Shown: positions 8,156 to 16,534, counted from the stretch's first letter. The stretch is 64,000 nt of DNA from Nocardioides marmorisolisilvae (GCF_003725775.1 NZ_RJSG01000001.1:338695-402694), one strand, 5' to 3'. Made by a program: numbers and translations. The notes: generated by a model not told the origin, from the letters alone.

Positions 8156-10565
8156 GCTTCCCCAGCGCGCGCAGGTCGTCATCGTCGGCGGCGGCGTGAT
8201 CGGCACCAGCGTCGCGTACCACCTGACGAAGCTCGGCTGGACCGACGTGCTGCTGCTCGAGCAGGGCCGGCTCTCCTCCGGCACCACCTGGCACGCCGCC
8301 GGTCTGGTCGGCCAGCTCCGCGCCTCGGAGAGCGGGACCCGGCTGGTGCAGTACTCGACCGCGCTCTACGAGCGGCTCGAGGCGGAGACCGGACTGTCCA
8401 CCGGGTACCGGCGCTGCGGCGGGGTCACGGTCGCGCGCAGCCAGGACCGGATGACCCAGCTGCGCCGGACCGCGGCCAACGCCGACGCCTACGGGCTCGA
8501 CTGCGAGCTGCTCACCCCGGCACAGGCGCTGGACCGGTTCCCGGTGATCGCGACCGAGGACCTCGCCGGGGCGATCTGGCTCCCCGACGACGGCCGCGCC
8601 GACCCGACCGACCTGACCCAGGCGCTGGCCAAGGGCGCCCGGATGGGTGGCGCCACCATCGTCGAGAAGGTCCGGGTGCTCGACGTCCTGGTCACCGATG
8701 GCACCGCGGTCGGCGTACGGACGGACCAGGGCGACGTCGAGGCCGAGGTCGTCGTGAACTGCGCCGGGCAGTGGGCCAAGCAGGTCGGCGCGATGGCCGG
8801 CGTCAACGTGCCGCTGCACTCCGCGGAGCACTTCTACGTCGTCACCGAGCCGTTCGCCGGGATCGTGCCGGGGCTGCCGATCCTGCGCGACCCCGACGGC
8901 TACACCTACTTCAAGGAGGAGACCGGCGGCCTGGTGGTCGGCGGTTTCGAGCCCGAGGCGAAGCCGTGGGTCTCCCCGGACGAGATCCCCTACCCCTTCG
9001 AGTTCCAGCTGCTCGAGGAGGACTGGGAGCACTTCTCGTTCCTCATGGACCAGGCGATCCTGCGCATCCCCGTGCTGGCGGAGACCGGCGTCCGGAAGTT
9101 CTACAACGGACCGGAGAGCTTCACCCCGGACAACCAGTTCCTGCTCGGTGCGGCCCCCGAGGTGCGCAACTTCTACGTCGGCGCGGGCTTCAACTCGGTC
9201 GGCATCGCCAGTGCCGGCGGGGCCGGCCGTGCGCTGGCCGAGTGGATCGTGGGCGGCGAGGCGCCGAGCGACCTGACCGCCGTCGACATCCGACGCTTCG
9301 CCCCGTTCAACGGCGACAACGGCTGGCTGCGCGAGCGGGTCGGCGAGGTCCTCGGACTCCACTACGAGATCCCGTGGCCCAACCGGGAGATGTCCTCGGC
9401 CCGGCCGCTGCGCACCTCCCCGGCGTACGACGCGACGGCGGGGGCGGGCGCGGTCTTCGGCACCAAGATGGGCTGGGAGCGACCGCTGGTGTTCGCCCCC
9501 TCCGATGCCATCCCAGCCCTCGGCTACACCTGGGGCAAGCCGGTCTGGCTGGAGTGGTCGAGCGCCGAGCACCGCAACACCCGCGAGAACGTCACCGTCT
9601 TCGACCAGACCTCGTTCTCCAAGTACCGCGTCACCGGTCCCGACGCCGAGGCCGCCCTGCAGTGGCTGTGCACCGGCGACGTCGCGGTCGAGCCCGGTCG
9701 CACCGTCTACACCGGGATCCTCAACTCACGTGGCACCTACGAGTCCGACGTGACCGTGACCCGGATCAGCGCGGAGGAGTACTTCGTCGTCAGCAGCGCA
9801 GCCACCACCGAGCGCGACCAGGACCACGTGCGCCGCAACCTTCCCGCCGGATCGAGGACGGTCATCGCCGACGTGACCGACGACTACGCCGTCTTCGGGG
9901 TGATGGGGCCGCGGTCGCGCGACCTGCTCTCCCGCCTGACCGAGGCCGACCTGGTCGACTTCCCGTTCGGCACCAGCCGCGAGATCACCCTGGCCGGTAC
10001 GACGCTGCGCGCCACCCGGATCACCTACGTCGGCGAGCTCGGCTGGGAGCTGTACGTGCCGTCAGCCGTGGCGTCCGACGTGTACGACGCGTTGATGAAG
10101 CACGGTGCCGGCCTCGGGGTGATGCCCGGCGGCTACTACGCGATCGACTCCCTACGACTCGAGAAGGGGTACCGGGCGTTCCCGCGTGACATCAACCCGG
10201 ACCTCAACCCGTTGGAGGCGGGCTTGCTGTTCACCTGCAAGCTCGGCACCGACCTCGACTTCCTCGGCCGGGCCGCTCTGGGGAGGGCCCGGACCGAGGG
10301 AGCCCGAAGGAGACTCGTCTCCTTCGCGTTGGAGGACCCAGACCCCATGCTCTGGGGTGGCGAACTGGTCCTCCGCGAGGGCCGTCCCGCAGGCCAGGTC
10401 ACCTCGGCCGCCTGGGGTGCGACCGTTGGTGCGGCCGTGGGGCTGGCGCTGCTCTGGGACTTCGAGGACGGCGAGTTCGAGGTGAACGTCGGCGGACGGA
10501 TCTACCCGATCAGGACGTCACGACGGCCGCTCGTCGATCCCGACGGCGTCGCCGTCAAGCAGTAG
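8148..10565 (+). CDS. FAD-dependent dehydrogenase fused to GcvT-like domain (dimethylglycine/sarcosine dehydrogenase family)
   Basis: An 805-residue two-part enzyme. The N-terminal half is a DAO-type flavoprotein with GGGVIGTSVAYHLTKLG at about residues 13-29 and SSGTTWHAAGLVG around residue 44, where the His is in the position that binds FAD covalently in dimethylglycine and sarcosine dehydrogenases. A middle FAO-M-like segment leads into a C-terminal GcvT/aminomethyltransferase fold (GVMGPRSRDLLSRL, TYVGELGWELYVP, GYYAIDSLRLEKGYRAFPRDI). Such fusions oxidise N-methylated amines and pass the one-carbon unit to tetrahydrofolate. It overlaps the upstream kinase gene by 8 bp. Its tail runs 48 bp into the convergent DUF347 gene. 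It may supply the amine-oxidising step of the island; the exact substrate is open. Confidence 0.88.
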   Translation: MAELPQRAQVVIVGGGVIGTSVAYHLTKLGWTDVLLLEQGRLSSGTTWHAAGLVGQLRASESGTRLVQYSTALYERLEAETGLSTGYRRCGGVTVARSQDRMTQLRRTAANADAYGLDCELLTPAQALDRFPVIATEDLAGAIWLPDDGRADPTDLTQALAKGARMGGATIVEKVRVLDVLVTDGTAVGVRTDQGDVEAEVVVNCAGQWAKQVGAMAGVNVPLHSAEHFYVVTEPFAGIVPGLPILRDPDGYTYFKEETGGLVVGGFEPEAKPWVSPDEIPYPFEFQLLEEDWEHFSFLMDQAILRIPVLAETGVRKFYNGPESFTPDNQFLLGAAPEVRNFYVGAGFNSVGIASAGGAGRALAEWIVGGEAPSDLTAVDIRRFAPFNGDNGWLRERVGEVLGLHYEIPWPNREMSSARPLRTSPAYDATAGAGAVFGTKMGWERPLVFAPSDAIPALGYTWGKPVWLEWSSAEHRNTRENVTVFDQTSFSKYRVTGPDAEAALQWLCTGDVAVEPGRTVYTGILNSRGTYESDVTVTRISAEEYFVVSSAATTERDQDHVRRNLPAGSRTVIADVTDDYAVFGVMGPRSRDLLSRLTEADLVDFPFGTSREITLAGTTLRATRITYVGELGWELYVPSAVASDVYDALMKHGAGLGVMPGGYYAIDSLRLEKGYRAFPRDINPDLNPLEAGLLFTCKLGTDLDFLGRAALGRARTEGARRRLVSFALEDPDPMLWGGELVLREGRPAGQVTSAAWGATVGAAVGLALLWDFEDGEFEVNVGGRIYPIRTSRRPLVDPDGVAVKQ

Positions 10566-11351
10566 GTCGATCTCGGCCTCGTCGAGGTGGCTCTTGTGGG
10601 CCGCGTGGGCGCCCTCCTCGTCGCTGTGGGTCAGCGTCAGGTAGGTGACGAAGCCGGCGAAGAGCAGCAGGCCGAGTCCGGTGACCACGCCGTCGCCCCA
10701 GTTCAGGCCACCGGCGTGCGGCGGCTTGCCGAGGTAGTCGGCGACCGACGCGCCCAGCGGGCGGGTCAGCACGTAGGAACCCCAGAAGGCGACGGTGGCG
10801 TCCAGACCGCGGCGCCACAGGACCAGCGGCACCAGAATGGCCACTCCGAAGAGCACGATCGACCAGTCGAAGCCCAGGCCGATGTTGATCGCGGTGGTGT
10901 CACCGAGCGCCGTACCGAGCCCGAAGGTGAGCAGCACGGTGCCCCAGTAGAAGCGCTCGCGACGGGCGGTGGTGATCGAGTGCACCGACAGGGTGCCCTC
11001 GCTGCGCTTCCACCAGGTCAGCAGACCGCAGAGCGCGAGGAAGTAGAGGACCGAGTCGACGTAGTACGGCGTCCCGAGGGCGACGTGCGGGCCGTCCGCG
11101 ATCATCGTGCCGAACAGCGCGACCATCAGCACCGTCACCCAGTAGCGCACCGGGTGGTACGTCTCCGCCTTCAGCTGGTACCGCAGCGCGAGGAAGAAGC
11201 CGCCGATGCCGACCAGTGCGGCCAGCGGGATGCTGACCGTGCCCAGGAAGTCGGCACCGGACTCACCGATCGCGGTCGTGAGCAGCTTGACCACCCAGAA
11301 GAGCAGGAAGACCTCAGGCACCTTCGGCGCGCGGAACACTCGAGACGTCAT
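10518..11351 (-). CDS. Conserved polytopic membrane protein (DUF347/COG4705-like)
   Basis: A 277-residue membrane protein with about eight hydrophobic helices built as repeated units containing KLLTTAIGESGADFLG, FGLGTALGDTTAINIGLG and LTRPLGASVADYLGKP. These repeats match the COG4705/DUF347 family of uncharacterised membrane-anchored proteins. The extreme C-terminus is acidic and soluble (HLDEAEIDLLLDGDAVGIDE). The start is followed upstream by TACGGT at 8 nt, a possible leaderless -10. Its 3' end overlaps the end of the convergent dehydrogenase gene by 48 bp, so the terminal 16 codons are antisense to coding DNA. The function of the family is unknown. Confidence 0.75.
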   Translation of the reverse strand: MTSRVFRAPKVPEVFLLFWVVKLLTTAIGESGADFLGTVSIPLAALVGIGGFFLALRYQLKAETYHPVRYWVTVLMVALFGTMIADGPHVALGTPYYVDSVLYFLALCGLLTWWKRSEGTLSVHSITTARRERFYWGTVLLTFGLGTALGDTTAINIGLGFDWSIVLFGVAILVPLVLWRRGLDATVAFWGSYVLTRPLGASVADYLGKPPHAGGLNWGDGVVTGLGLLLFAGFVTYLTLTHSDEEGAHAAHKSHLDEAEIDLLLDGDAVGIDERPS

Positions 11352-11402
11352 GGTCGCCGACCGTAGGTGCTGCGACCTGACCGCAACCTGACTGAACGAA
11401 AC

Positions 11403-12095
11403 CTAAGAAAGCCTGCGGTAGACCCCGTCGTCCCGGGGTTCGACGCCGATCAGGCGGTCGTCCCGGTCGTACAACGGCGTCGGCAAGCCGCCCTCACCCG
11501 CCGAGGCGTACCCGGTGCTCACCACCTCGAACGCAGCCGCCGCCGAGGTGTCGGAGAACCGGAAGTTCGCGTGCCGGATCACCAGCAGCCCACCGGGTCG
11601 CACACTCGCGGCCAGCCCGCCGACCGTGCGGTCGAAGTCGGCGAACGCCAGCACCCCGGCACAGCTCGGGGGCGCATCGTTGAGGGCGGCGTGCCGGAAC
11701 ACGGCCAGGGCCAGCACCACGTCGTACGAGGCGTCCGGCGCCTCGCCGCCGCGCGCCACGGTGGTGCGCGCATCCCCGGCGACGCGACGCCGTGCCTTGC
11801 GCACCGCCAGCGGGTTGACGTCGACGCCGTGGATGCTCGCGCCCGGGAACGCCGCACGCAGGCTGACCAGCTCCTCACCCGTCGAGCAGCCGAAGGACAG
11901 GATCCGCGGAGTCTCGGTCGTGAGTGCGTCGGCGACGGCCCGGAACTCGTCGGGGTACCGGTTCGCCGAGGTCGTCGTGTACGGCTGGAAGAGGTTCTTC
12001 GGCTTGGTGATGATCGCAACCGCGGCCTCGCGGCGCTCCCCGCCCACGGCCAGGGCCTTGGCCAGGGTCAGGGCCTCACGGACGCGCACCCGCAC
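11403..12095 (-). CDS. CheR-like SAM-dependent methyltransferase
   Basis: A 230-residue Rossmann methyltransferase. The SAM motif ILSFGCSTGEELVSLRAAFP lies at about residues 65-84, followed by the acidic VDVNPLAVRKARRR and the motif IV region YDVVLALAVFRH. The CSTGEE form is characteristic of CheR-like class-I enzymes, but no chemotaxis genes are nearby, so this is probably an orphan small-molecule or protein methyltransferase. Two GTG codons compete for the start: 12095, and 12089, which has CAGACT six nt upstream and could be leaderless. The target is not identifiable. Confidence 0.75.
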   Translation of the reverse strand: MRVRVREALTLAKALAVGGERREAAVAIITKPKNLFQPYTTTSANRYPDEFRAVADALTTETPRILSFGCSTGEELVSLRAAFPGASIHGVDVNPLAVRKARRRVAGDARTTVARGGEAPDASYDVVLALAVFRHAALNDAPPSCAGVLAFADFDRTVGGLAASVRPGGLLVIRHANFRFSDTSAAAAFEVVSTGYASAGEGGLPTPLYDRDDRLIGVEPRDDGVYRRLS

Positions 12096-12146
12096 AGTCT
12101 GGCACCGGTCAGGAGCAAGTCAGGTTCGGTCGGGCATCCTGGGCGC

Positions 12147-12599
12147 ATGTTCGACCTCATCAACGGCATTCCCATCCACCCGCTCGTGGTGCACGCGGTG
12201 GTCGTGCTGCTGCCGCTGGCGATCCTCGGCACCATCGCGATCGCGTTCCGCGAGACCTGGCGAAAGGCCTACGGCCACCTGGTGCTGGCCTGCGCAGCCG
12301 TCGCCACCGCGCTGATCCCGGTGGCCACCTCGAGCGGCGAGGCGCTGGAGAAGCACGTCGGGGACCCGGGCAAGCACGCCCAGCTCGGCGACCAGCTGAT
12401 CTGGTTCGCCCTGCCGCTGCTGGCGCTCGACCTGGCGCTCGTCTACCTGACCCGGCGCCCGCCGGCCAAGGGCACCGCGCTCAAAGCCGTCGCTGCGCTG
12501 AGCATCGTGGCGGCGGTCGCCGCCGGCGTGCAGGTCTACCGGGTCGGCGACTCAGGGGCGCGCGCCGCCTGGGGTGACCAGGTCTCCTCGCACGGCTGA
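12147..12599 (+). CDS. DUF2231-type small membrane protein
   Basis: A 150-residue protein with four predicted membrane helices. The opening GIPIHPLVVHAVVVLLPLAI is the hallmark of the DUF2231 family, where paired histidines sit at the start of helix 1. A second conserved piece, SGEALEKHV and KHAQLGDQL, follows helix 2. Members are often linked to redox or cytochrome proteins, but the function is unknown. The ATG at 12147 is preceded at six nt by CATCCT, a weak -10, and there is no Shine-Dalgarno, suggesting a leaderless mRNA. The gene is divergent from the methyltransferase and convergent with the SGNH hydrolase. Confidence 0.8.
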   Translation: MFDLINGIPIHPLVVHAVVVLLPLAILGTIAIAFRETWRKAYGHLVLACAAVATALIPVATSSGEALEKHVGDPGKHAQLGDQLIWFALPLLALDLALVYLTRRPPAKGTALKAVAALSIVAAVAAGVQVYRVGDSGARAAWGDQVSSHG

Positions 12600-12604
12600 G
12601 GTCG

Positions 12605-13459
12605 TCAGGACCTCATCGCCGCGGCCACGATCCGGGCCTGACCGGCGGCGCCGTCCGGACCCGGGTGGATCGGCTGGCCGGACAGCGGCGGCTCGATCCA
12701 CCGCACGCCGGCGGGCTGGCACACGTCGTGACCGATCGACGGGGCGTAGGTGTCGATGAACCGGGCACCGTGCAGCGCAGCCTGCTGCGCCAGCATCGTG
12801 TTGATGTGCTTCTCCACCCCGTTCATGTACGCCGTGTCGCCGGTCGTGAGCGGCATCTTGGCGTAGCACCGTCCGGACTGCGGAAGGATGTCGAGGTAGC
12901 CGACGACGTAGAGGACGGCGTGCGGCGAGCGCTGGTGAATGGCGTCGAGGGCAGCACCGATCGCGGGCGCATCCGCCTCGATGAGCCGGTCGAACCGGTC
13001 GCCGTACTTCTGCTTGCAGGGCGCCCCGAGGTCGAGCAGGGCCACCGGCGCGAACGCACCGCAGGCGGCGATCGCCCCGGCGAACAGGAAGCTGTCGTTG
13101 CCACCCATCCCGAGGGTGACCACCGACTCGGTCCCGTTGAGCGCGTCGAGCTGCGGGGCCACTCCCGGGTACTGGGACTTGGTCAGGTTGCCGGTCGTGG
13201 CGCCCCCACAAGTGACGTCGGTGAGCGAGAGCCCGAGATCAGCGGCGACGAGCTTCGGGTAGTTGCGGGCGGACTGGAGGCAGAACGGGTAGCTGCCCTT
13301 GGCCAGCGGCCCGACGCCGGAGTCGGCGGAGTAGGAGTCACCGAGTGCGACGTACCGGCCGCCCGGGCTGACCTCCGCGGCGGCGTGCTGCGGCGCGAGC
13401 AGAACCGCCGCGAGCAGTGCCGCGGCGAGCAGCGAGGTCCCGGTCCGACTCCTGGTCAT
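12605..13459 (-). CDS. Secreted SGNH/GDSL hydrolase
   Basis: An exported esterase or lipase of 284 residues. A signal peptide with a long Ala/Leu core ends at about residue 28 (QHAAAEVS). All SGNH blocks are present: block I GDSYSADSGVG at about 41, block III GMGGNDSF, and a C-terminal IHPGPDGAA where the catalytic His would lie. Six or more cysteines in the mature part fit disulfides seen in the Streptomyces secreted SGNH lipases. TAGAAA six nt upstream of ATG suggests leaderless translation. The natural ester substrate is unknown. Confidence 0.87.
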   Translation of the reverse strand: MTRSRTGTSLLAAALLAAVLLAPQHAAAEVSPGGRYVALGDSYSADSGVGPLAKGSYPFCLQSARNYPKLVAADLGLSLTDVTCGGATTGNLTKSQYPGVAPQLDALNGTESVVTLGMGGNDSFLFAGAIAACGAFAPVALLDLGAPCKQKYGDRFDRLIEADAPAIGAALDAIHQRSPHAVLYVVGYLDILPQSGRCYAKMPLTTGDTAYMNGVEKHINTMLAQQAALHGARFIDTYAPSIGHDVCQPAGVRWIEPPLSGQPIHPGPDGAAGQARIVAAAMRS

Positions 13460-13494
13460 CGCCCGTTTCTACCGCATCGGCCGGAAACGCACGA

Positions 13495-13516
13495 GACCCC
13501 CACCGTGGTGGGGGTC
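13495..13516 (-). terminator. Perfect hairpin downstream of tRNA-Tyr
   Basis: GACCCCCAC (13495-13503) pairs perfectly with GTGGGGGTC (13508-13516) across a CGTG loop. It lies 23 bp beyond the 3' end of the minus-strand tRNA and just upstream of the SGNH hydrolase start. There is only a weak T-rich stretch after it, as is common for actinobacterial terminators. Confidence 0.7.
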
Positions 13517-13539
13517 CGGCGACTGGAGACCTGTTCCAG

Positions 13540-13620
13540 TGGCAGGTAGAGGATTCGAACCTCTGAAGCTTTCGCGACGGATTTACAGTCCGCTCCCATT
13601 GGCCGCTCGGGCAACCTGCC
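13540..13620 (-). tRNA. tRNA-Tyr (GTA anticodon)
   Basis: The minus strand folds as a class-II tRNA of 81 nt: 7-bp acceptor stem GGCAGGT/ACCTGCC, D-arm region GCCCGAGCGGCCAATGGGAG, anticodon loop CTGTAAA with anticodon GTA, a long variable arm (CGTCGCGAAAGCTTC region), and T-arm GAGGTTCGAATCCTC. The discriminator base is A, and CCA is not encoded. Tyrosine is the only assignment consistent with the anticodon and the long variable arm in bacteria. Confidence 0.96.
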
Positions 13621-13714
13621 AGGGTCTGCCACCCGCCCGTTAGGGTGAGCAGCGCAGCCGAGGATAGCGCAGCACCGGCGGTAGGGATAAATCGCACCAG
13701 GAGGTAGCAGGACC

Positions 13715-14203
13715 ATGGCCGACTCATCGTTCGACATCGTGAGCAAGCTCGACCGCCAGGAAGTCGACAACGCCCTCTCCCAGGCCGCCAAGGAGCTGGC
13801 TCAGCGCTACGACTTCAAGGGCACCGGGGCCGAGATCAAGTGGTCCGGCGACGTCATCGAGATCTCTGCCAGTGCCGACGACCGCGCCAACGCGGTCCTC
13901 GACGTCTTCAAGGAGAAGCTGATCAAGCGGCAGCAGTCGCTGAAGGTCCTGGACCCGGGCGAGGTCCGCCAGTCCGGCCGCGAGTCGAAGATCACCGTCG
14001 CCCTCAAGGAGGGCATCAGCTCCGAGGACGCCAAGAAGGTCGGCAAGCTGATCCGCGACGAGGGGCCCAAGGGCGTCAAGGTGCAGATCCAGGGCGACGA
14101 GCTCCGGGTCTCCTCCAAGAGCCGCGACGACCTGCAGGCCGTCCAGGCGCTGGTCAAGGGCGAGGACCTCGACTTCCCGGTGCAGTTCGTCAACTACCGC
14201 TGA
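13715..14203 (+). CDS. YajQ family nucleotide-binding protein
   Basis: A 162-residue cytosolic protein of the UPF0234/YajQ family, with the signature opening [20 protein letters not shown] and the two RNP-like beta-alpha-beta halves ([14 protein letters not shown] and [25 protein letters not shown]). Family members bind cyclic di-GMP or other nucleotides in some proteobacteria; the role in actinobacteria is unclear. The length is normal (about 163). The start ATG has a strong AGGAGG-type site (CAGGAGGTAGCAGGACC). It is divergent from the tRNA gene. Confidence 0.93.
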   Translation: MADSSFDIVSKLDRQEVDNALSQAAKELAQRYDFKGTGAEIKWSGDVIEISASADDRANAVLDVFKEKLIKRQQSLKVLDPGEVRQSGRESKITVALKEGISSEDAKKVGKLIRDEGPKGVKVQIQGDELRVSSKSRDDLQAVQALVKGEDLDFPVQFVNYR

Positions 14204-14223
14204 CACAGCCTGATCCAGGCGGG

Positions 14224-15075
14224 TCAGGCGCCGCCGATCGTCACGATCGCGTCGGTGGCGAACCCGGCCACCATGCCGACCAGGATGCCCAGGGCCAGCA
14301 CGTCCATGCGACGGGCGCGAGAGGCGACTCCGAGCAGCTGGCAGACGACGTACACGATCGAGCCCGCAGCCAGGGTCAGGAACACGACGCTGACCGGATC
14401 ACTCGTGAACCCGTGGCCGATCCAGGTACCGACGAAGGTCGGACCGCCGCCGATCAGCGCCATCGTGAGCAGGAAGCCCCACGACGCCCGCTCTCCCGCG
14501 GCGGCCAGCGGAGCCACGATGCCGAAGCCCTCGGTCGCGTTGTGCAGCGCGAAGCCGACCACCAGGACGGTGGCGAGCGCGACCTCGTCGCGGGCCGCGG
14601 ACTGACCGATCGCCAGCCCCTCCGCGAAGTTGTGCAGGCCGATCCCGACCGCGATGAGGAGCGCCAGGCGCCGGCCAGCGGACCAGCTCGCGATTCCGCT
14701 CGCGGGGAGGCTCTCCTTCACCGACGCAGCACCAGGTCCGACCTCGGGTGCCGACCCTGCCTTGGTGTGCAGGTAGCGGTCGTAACCGACGAGGCCGAGG
14801 AGACCGACCGTCAGGCCACCGACGAAAAGAGCGCCGTAGCCGAACACCGGTCCCATCCCGCCGGTGTCCTCGTGCACCGCGGCAAGCCGTGCGTCGAGAG
14901 GCTCCCAGGCGCCTGAGAGCACGTCCCAGACGAGGAACAGCAGCACGCCGATCGCGATCGCGTTGAGGAACAGCTGGAGGACCGGTCGGTTACCACGCAT
15001 CCGGCCCACAGGCATGCCGAGGAGGATGGTGATGCCGGCGATCGTGCCCAGCAGCAGCGTGGTGCCCAAGTTCAT
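14224..15075 (-). CDS. ZIP-family divalent metal transporter
   Basis: A 283-residue inner-membrane transporter with about eight helices. The metal-coordinating helix IV motif GIGLHNFAEGLAIGQSAA and helix V motif GFALHNATEGFGIVAPL are intact and carry the His/Glu ligands typical of ZIP carriers. It probably imports zinc, iron or manganese. I chose ATG 15075 because AAGGAC sits eight nt upstream; the in-frame TTG at 15090 would place that site inside the gene. An IdeR/DtxR-like box lies 27 bp upstream of the start, which points to iron as regulator and perhaps substrate (inference). Confidence 0.88.
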   Translation of the reverse strand: MNLGTTLLLGTIAGITILLGMPVGRMRGNRPVLQLFLNAIAIGVLLFLVWDVLSGAWEPLDARLAAVHEDTGGMGPVFGYGALFVGGLTVGLLGLVGYDRYLHTKAGSAPEVGPGAASVKESLPASGIASWSAGRRLALLIAVGIGLHNFAEGLAIGQSAARDEVALATVLVVGFALHNATEGFGIVAPLAAAGERASWGFLLTMALIGGGPTFVGTWIGHGFTSDPVSVVFLTLAAGSIVYVVCQLLGVASRARRMDVLALGILVGMVAGFATDAIVTIGGA

Positions 15076-15101
15076 GTCGGTGTCCTTCAAGCTCTCATAG
15101 G

Positions 15102-15120
15102 AAAGGCAAGCCTAACCTGC
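15102..15120 (-). promoter_or_regulatory. Putative IdeR/DtxR iron box
   Basis: The minus strand reads GCAGGTTAGGCTTGCCTTT, matching 13 of 19 positions of the DtxR/IdeR consensus TTAGGTTAGGCTAACCTAA, including an uninterrupted AGGTTAGGCT. It lies 27-45 bp upstream of the ZIP transporter ATG, where a repressor would block transcription. Confidence 0.5.
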
Positions 15121-15143
15121 TTCGATGCCACGCCGACCCGGTC

Positions 15144-15332
15144 TCAGGAGTCGTGGAGGTCGATGAGAACCAGGGCGAGCACGAGGATGAGGACGCCCAG
15201 CGGGAACTCGTCCACGAAGGGCTGGAGGAGGATGGCTACGCTGGCGAGGACTGCGGGAATCCAGGCGACGTTCCAGAACCGTCGGGACGGCGGTTCCGAC
15301 CCGATCCGCGAGTCGCGTTTCGGTCTGCCCAT
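15144..15332 (-). CDS. Small membrane protein, hypothetical
   Basis: A 62-residue reading frame with a basic N-terminus (MGRPKRDSRIGSEPPSRR) followed by two hydrophobic segments (about residues 20-38 and 44-58) ending in a short DLHDS tail. No family is recognised. No good Shine-Dalgarno is visible, and the ORF is short, so it may not be real. It lies between the ZIP transporter and the PAP2 gene on the same strand. Confidence 0.4.
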   Translation of the reverse strand: MGRPKRDSRIGSEPPSRRFWNVAWIPAVLASVAILLQPFVDEFPLGVLILVLALVLIDLHDS

Positions 15333-15421
15333 CGCTGCACGCTAGGTGGAGCAGGTTGAACAGAACCTGACAACGGCCGCGCCCAGCGATGACCGAGGCA
15401 GTTGCGCGGGCACAGCTCCGC

Positions 15422-16441
15422 TCAGAGCAAACCCGGCTTCGCGGTCGGCCTGGTTCGAACTCCGATGGTCAAGGGACCGAGGATCCAGGCCAAGCCAGCG
15501 ATGACGAGACCGGCCGGGAGGTCCACGAAGAAGTGCCAACCGAGGTAGACGGTGGCGATCATCGTGCCGACCAGGTAGACGGAGAGCGCGATCACCGTCC
15601 TCCGCAGGCGGTGCCACCACGCGAGCCCGATGATCGTCGCCGTCACGCCGACGTGCAGGCTGGCGAACGCCGAGACCTGGGCGAACGCGTCGTGGGTACC
15701 CGGGTGAGCGAGCAGCTGTGCACGCTCGGCCAGGTAGGTCCGCTGGGTGCGCTGCGCCGTCATGGTTGGCAGTGAGGCGAAGTCCTGCGGCGCTTCGTGG
15801 AACGGTCCGAGGGAGGGAATCAGGTAGTAGGTCCCGGTCCCGAGGATCCAGACCCAGCACAGCGACGCGATCCCGACGTACGCATCGCGCGTCCTGCGCG
15901 CGAGCGCAACAGCAGCGGGGAACGCCAGGATCGCCAGCAGCGCGAACGACGAGTACCAGAGCATGATGGCGTGCGCCGAGCTCCCGACGCCGAGCAGGTG
16001 GTGCAGCAGGACGGCCGGCGAGTGGCCACCGAAGATCCAGCGATCCCAGCTCTCGAGCATCGCGTCCCGCGGCTTGTTGAAGGCGTCCCAGCTCTTCAGG
16101 TTGTGGTACGTGACGTCGTAGGCCAGGAGCGCCACCGCAGCTGCCGCCAGGCGCCGAGCATCCCAGCGGCGCCGGATCGAGGCCAGCACGCTGCGCAGAT
16201 CGCTTCGTCTGCGAGCCCGGATGACACCGTCGGCGACGACGAAGAGCACGAAGACTCCGACGGTCAGTGCCAGCCGCCCCCGGAAGTACTCACCGCGAGG
16301 ATCACGGAACGGGACACCCACCACTGCCGATCGCGCGATCCCGACGGCCACGAAGGTGAGGACCAGCGCCCAGAGCCGTGCGGCTGGACCGAAATACCCG
16401 CGACTGACTCGCTCGGGAGATTCGACGACGGTGCTGGTCAC
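15422..16441 (-). CDS. PAP2-superfamily membrane phosphatase / inositolphosphotransferase-like protein
   Basis: A 339-residue membrane protein with about six helices. The PAP2 motif C2 is seen as SAFASLHVGVTA and motif C3 as YLGWHFFVDLPAGLVIAG, the form found in the AUR1/inositol phosphotransferase branch. Expected to act on lipid phosphate head groups on the outer face of the membrane. Start GTG 16441 has TAACCT six nt upstream and no Shine-Dalgarno, so it is probably leaderless. It may take part in phosphatidylinositol or lipoglycan metabolism (inference). It lies downstream of a large membrane protein gene on the same strand. Confidence 0.8.
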   Translation of the reverse strand: MTSTVVESPERVSRGYFGPAARLWALVLTFVAVGIARSAVVGVPFRDPRGEYFRGRLALTVGVFVLFVVADGVIRARRRSDLRSVLASIRRRWDARRLAAAAVALLAYDVTYHNLKSWDAFNKPRDAMLESWDRWIFGGHSPAVLLHHLLGVGSSAHAIMLWYSSFALLAILAFPAAVALARRTRDAYVGIASLCWVWILGTGTYYLIPSLGPFHEAPQDFASLPTMTAQRTQRTYLAERAQLLAHPGTHDAFAQVSAFASLHVGVTATIIGLAWWHRLRRTVIALSVYLVGTMIATVYLGWHFFVDLPAGLVIAGLAWILGPLTIGVRTRPTAKPGLL

Positions 16442-16495
16442 CTGCGGAGGTTAGGTGCACAACCTTGAACGTGTGCTGACAGAGGTCGCCAGGCC

Positions 16496-16510
16496 CCCCA
16501 GATTCTGGGG
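16496..16510 (-). terminator. Short GC hairpin between membrane-protein genes
   Basis: CCCCAG (16496-16501) and CTGGGG (16505-16510) form a perfect stem with a 3-nt loop 25 bp after the stop of the gene at 16535. No U-tract follows, so termination is only a possibility. Confidence 0.3.
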
Positions 16511-16534
16511 CAACGCGAGGGCAGGTACGAGGAG

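Noticed and set aside
7127..8287. Long N-terminal extension of the permease frame
   Set aside because: It runs antisense through the kinase gene, has no ribosome site, and the permease has a good ATG at 7126.
8148..10565. Identification of the FAD enzyme as PuuB (gamma-glutamylputrescine oxidase)
   Set aside because: PuuB is about 430 residues without a GcvT domain; this protein is an 805-residue dimethylglycine/sarcosine dehydrogenase-type fusion.
16450..16470. TTAGGTGCACAACCTT as a second iron box
   Set aside because: The arms match, but the spacing is two bases too short for the DtxR/IdeR consensus, and the neighbour is a PAP2 enzyme.
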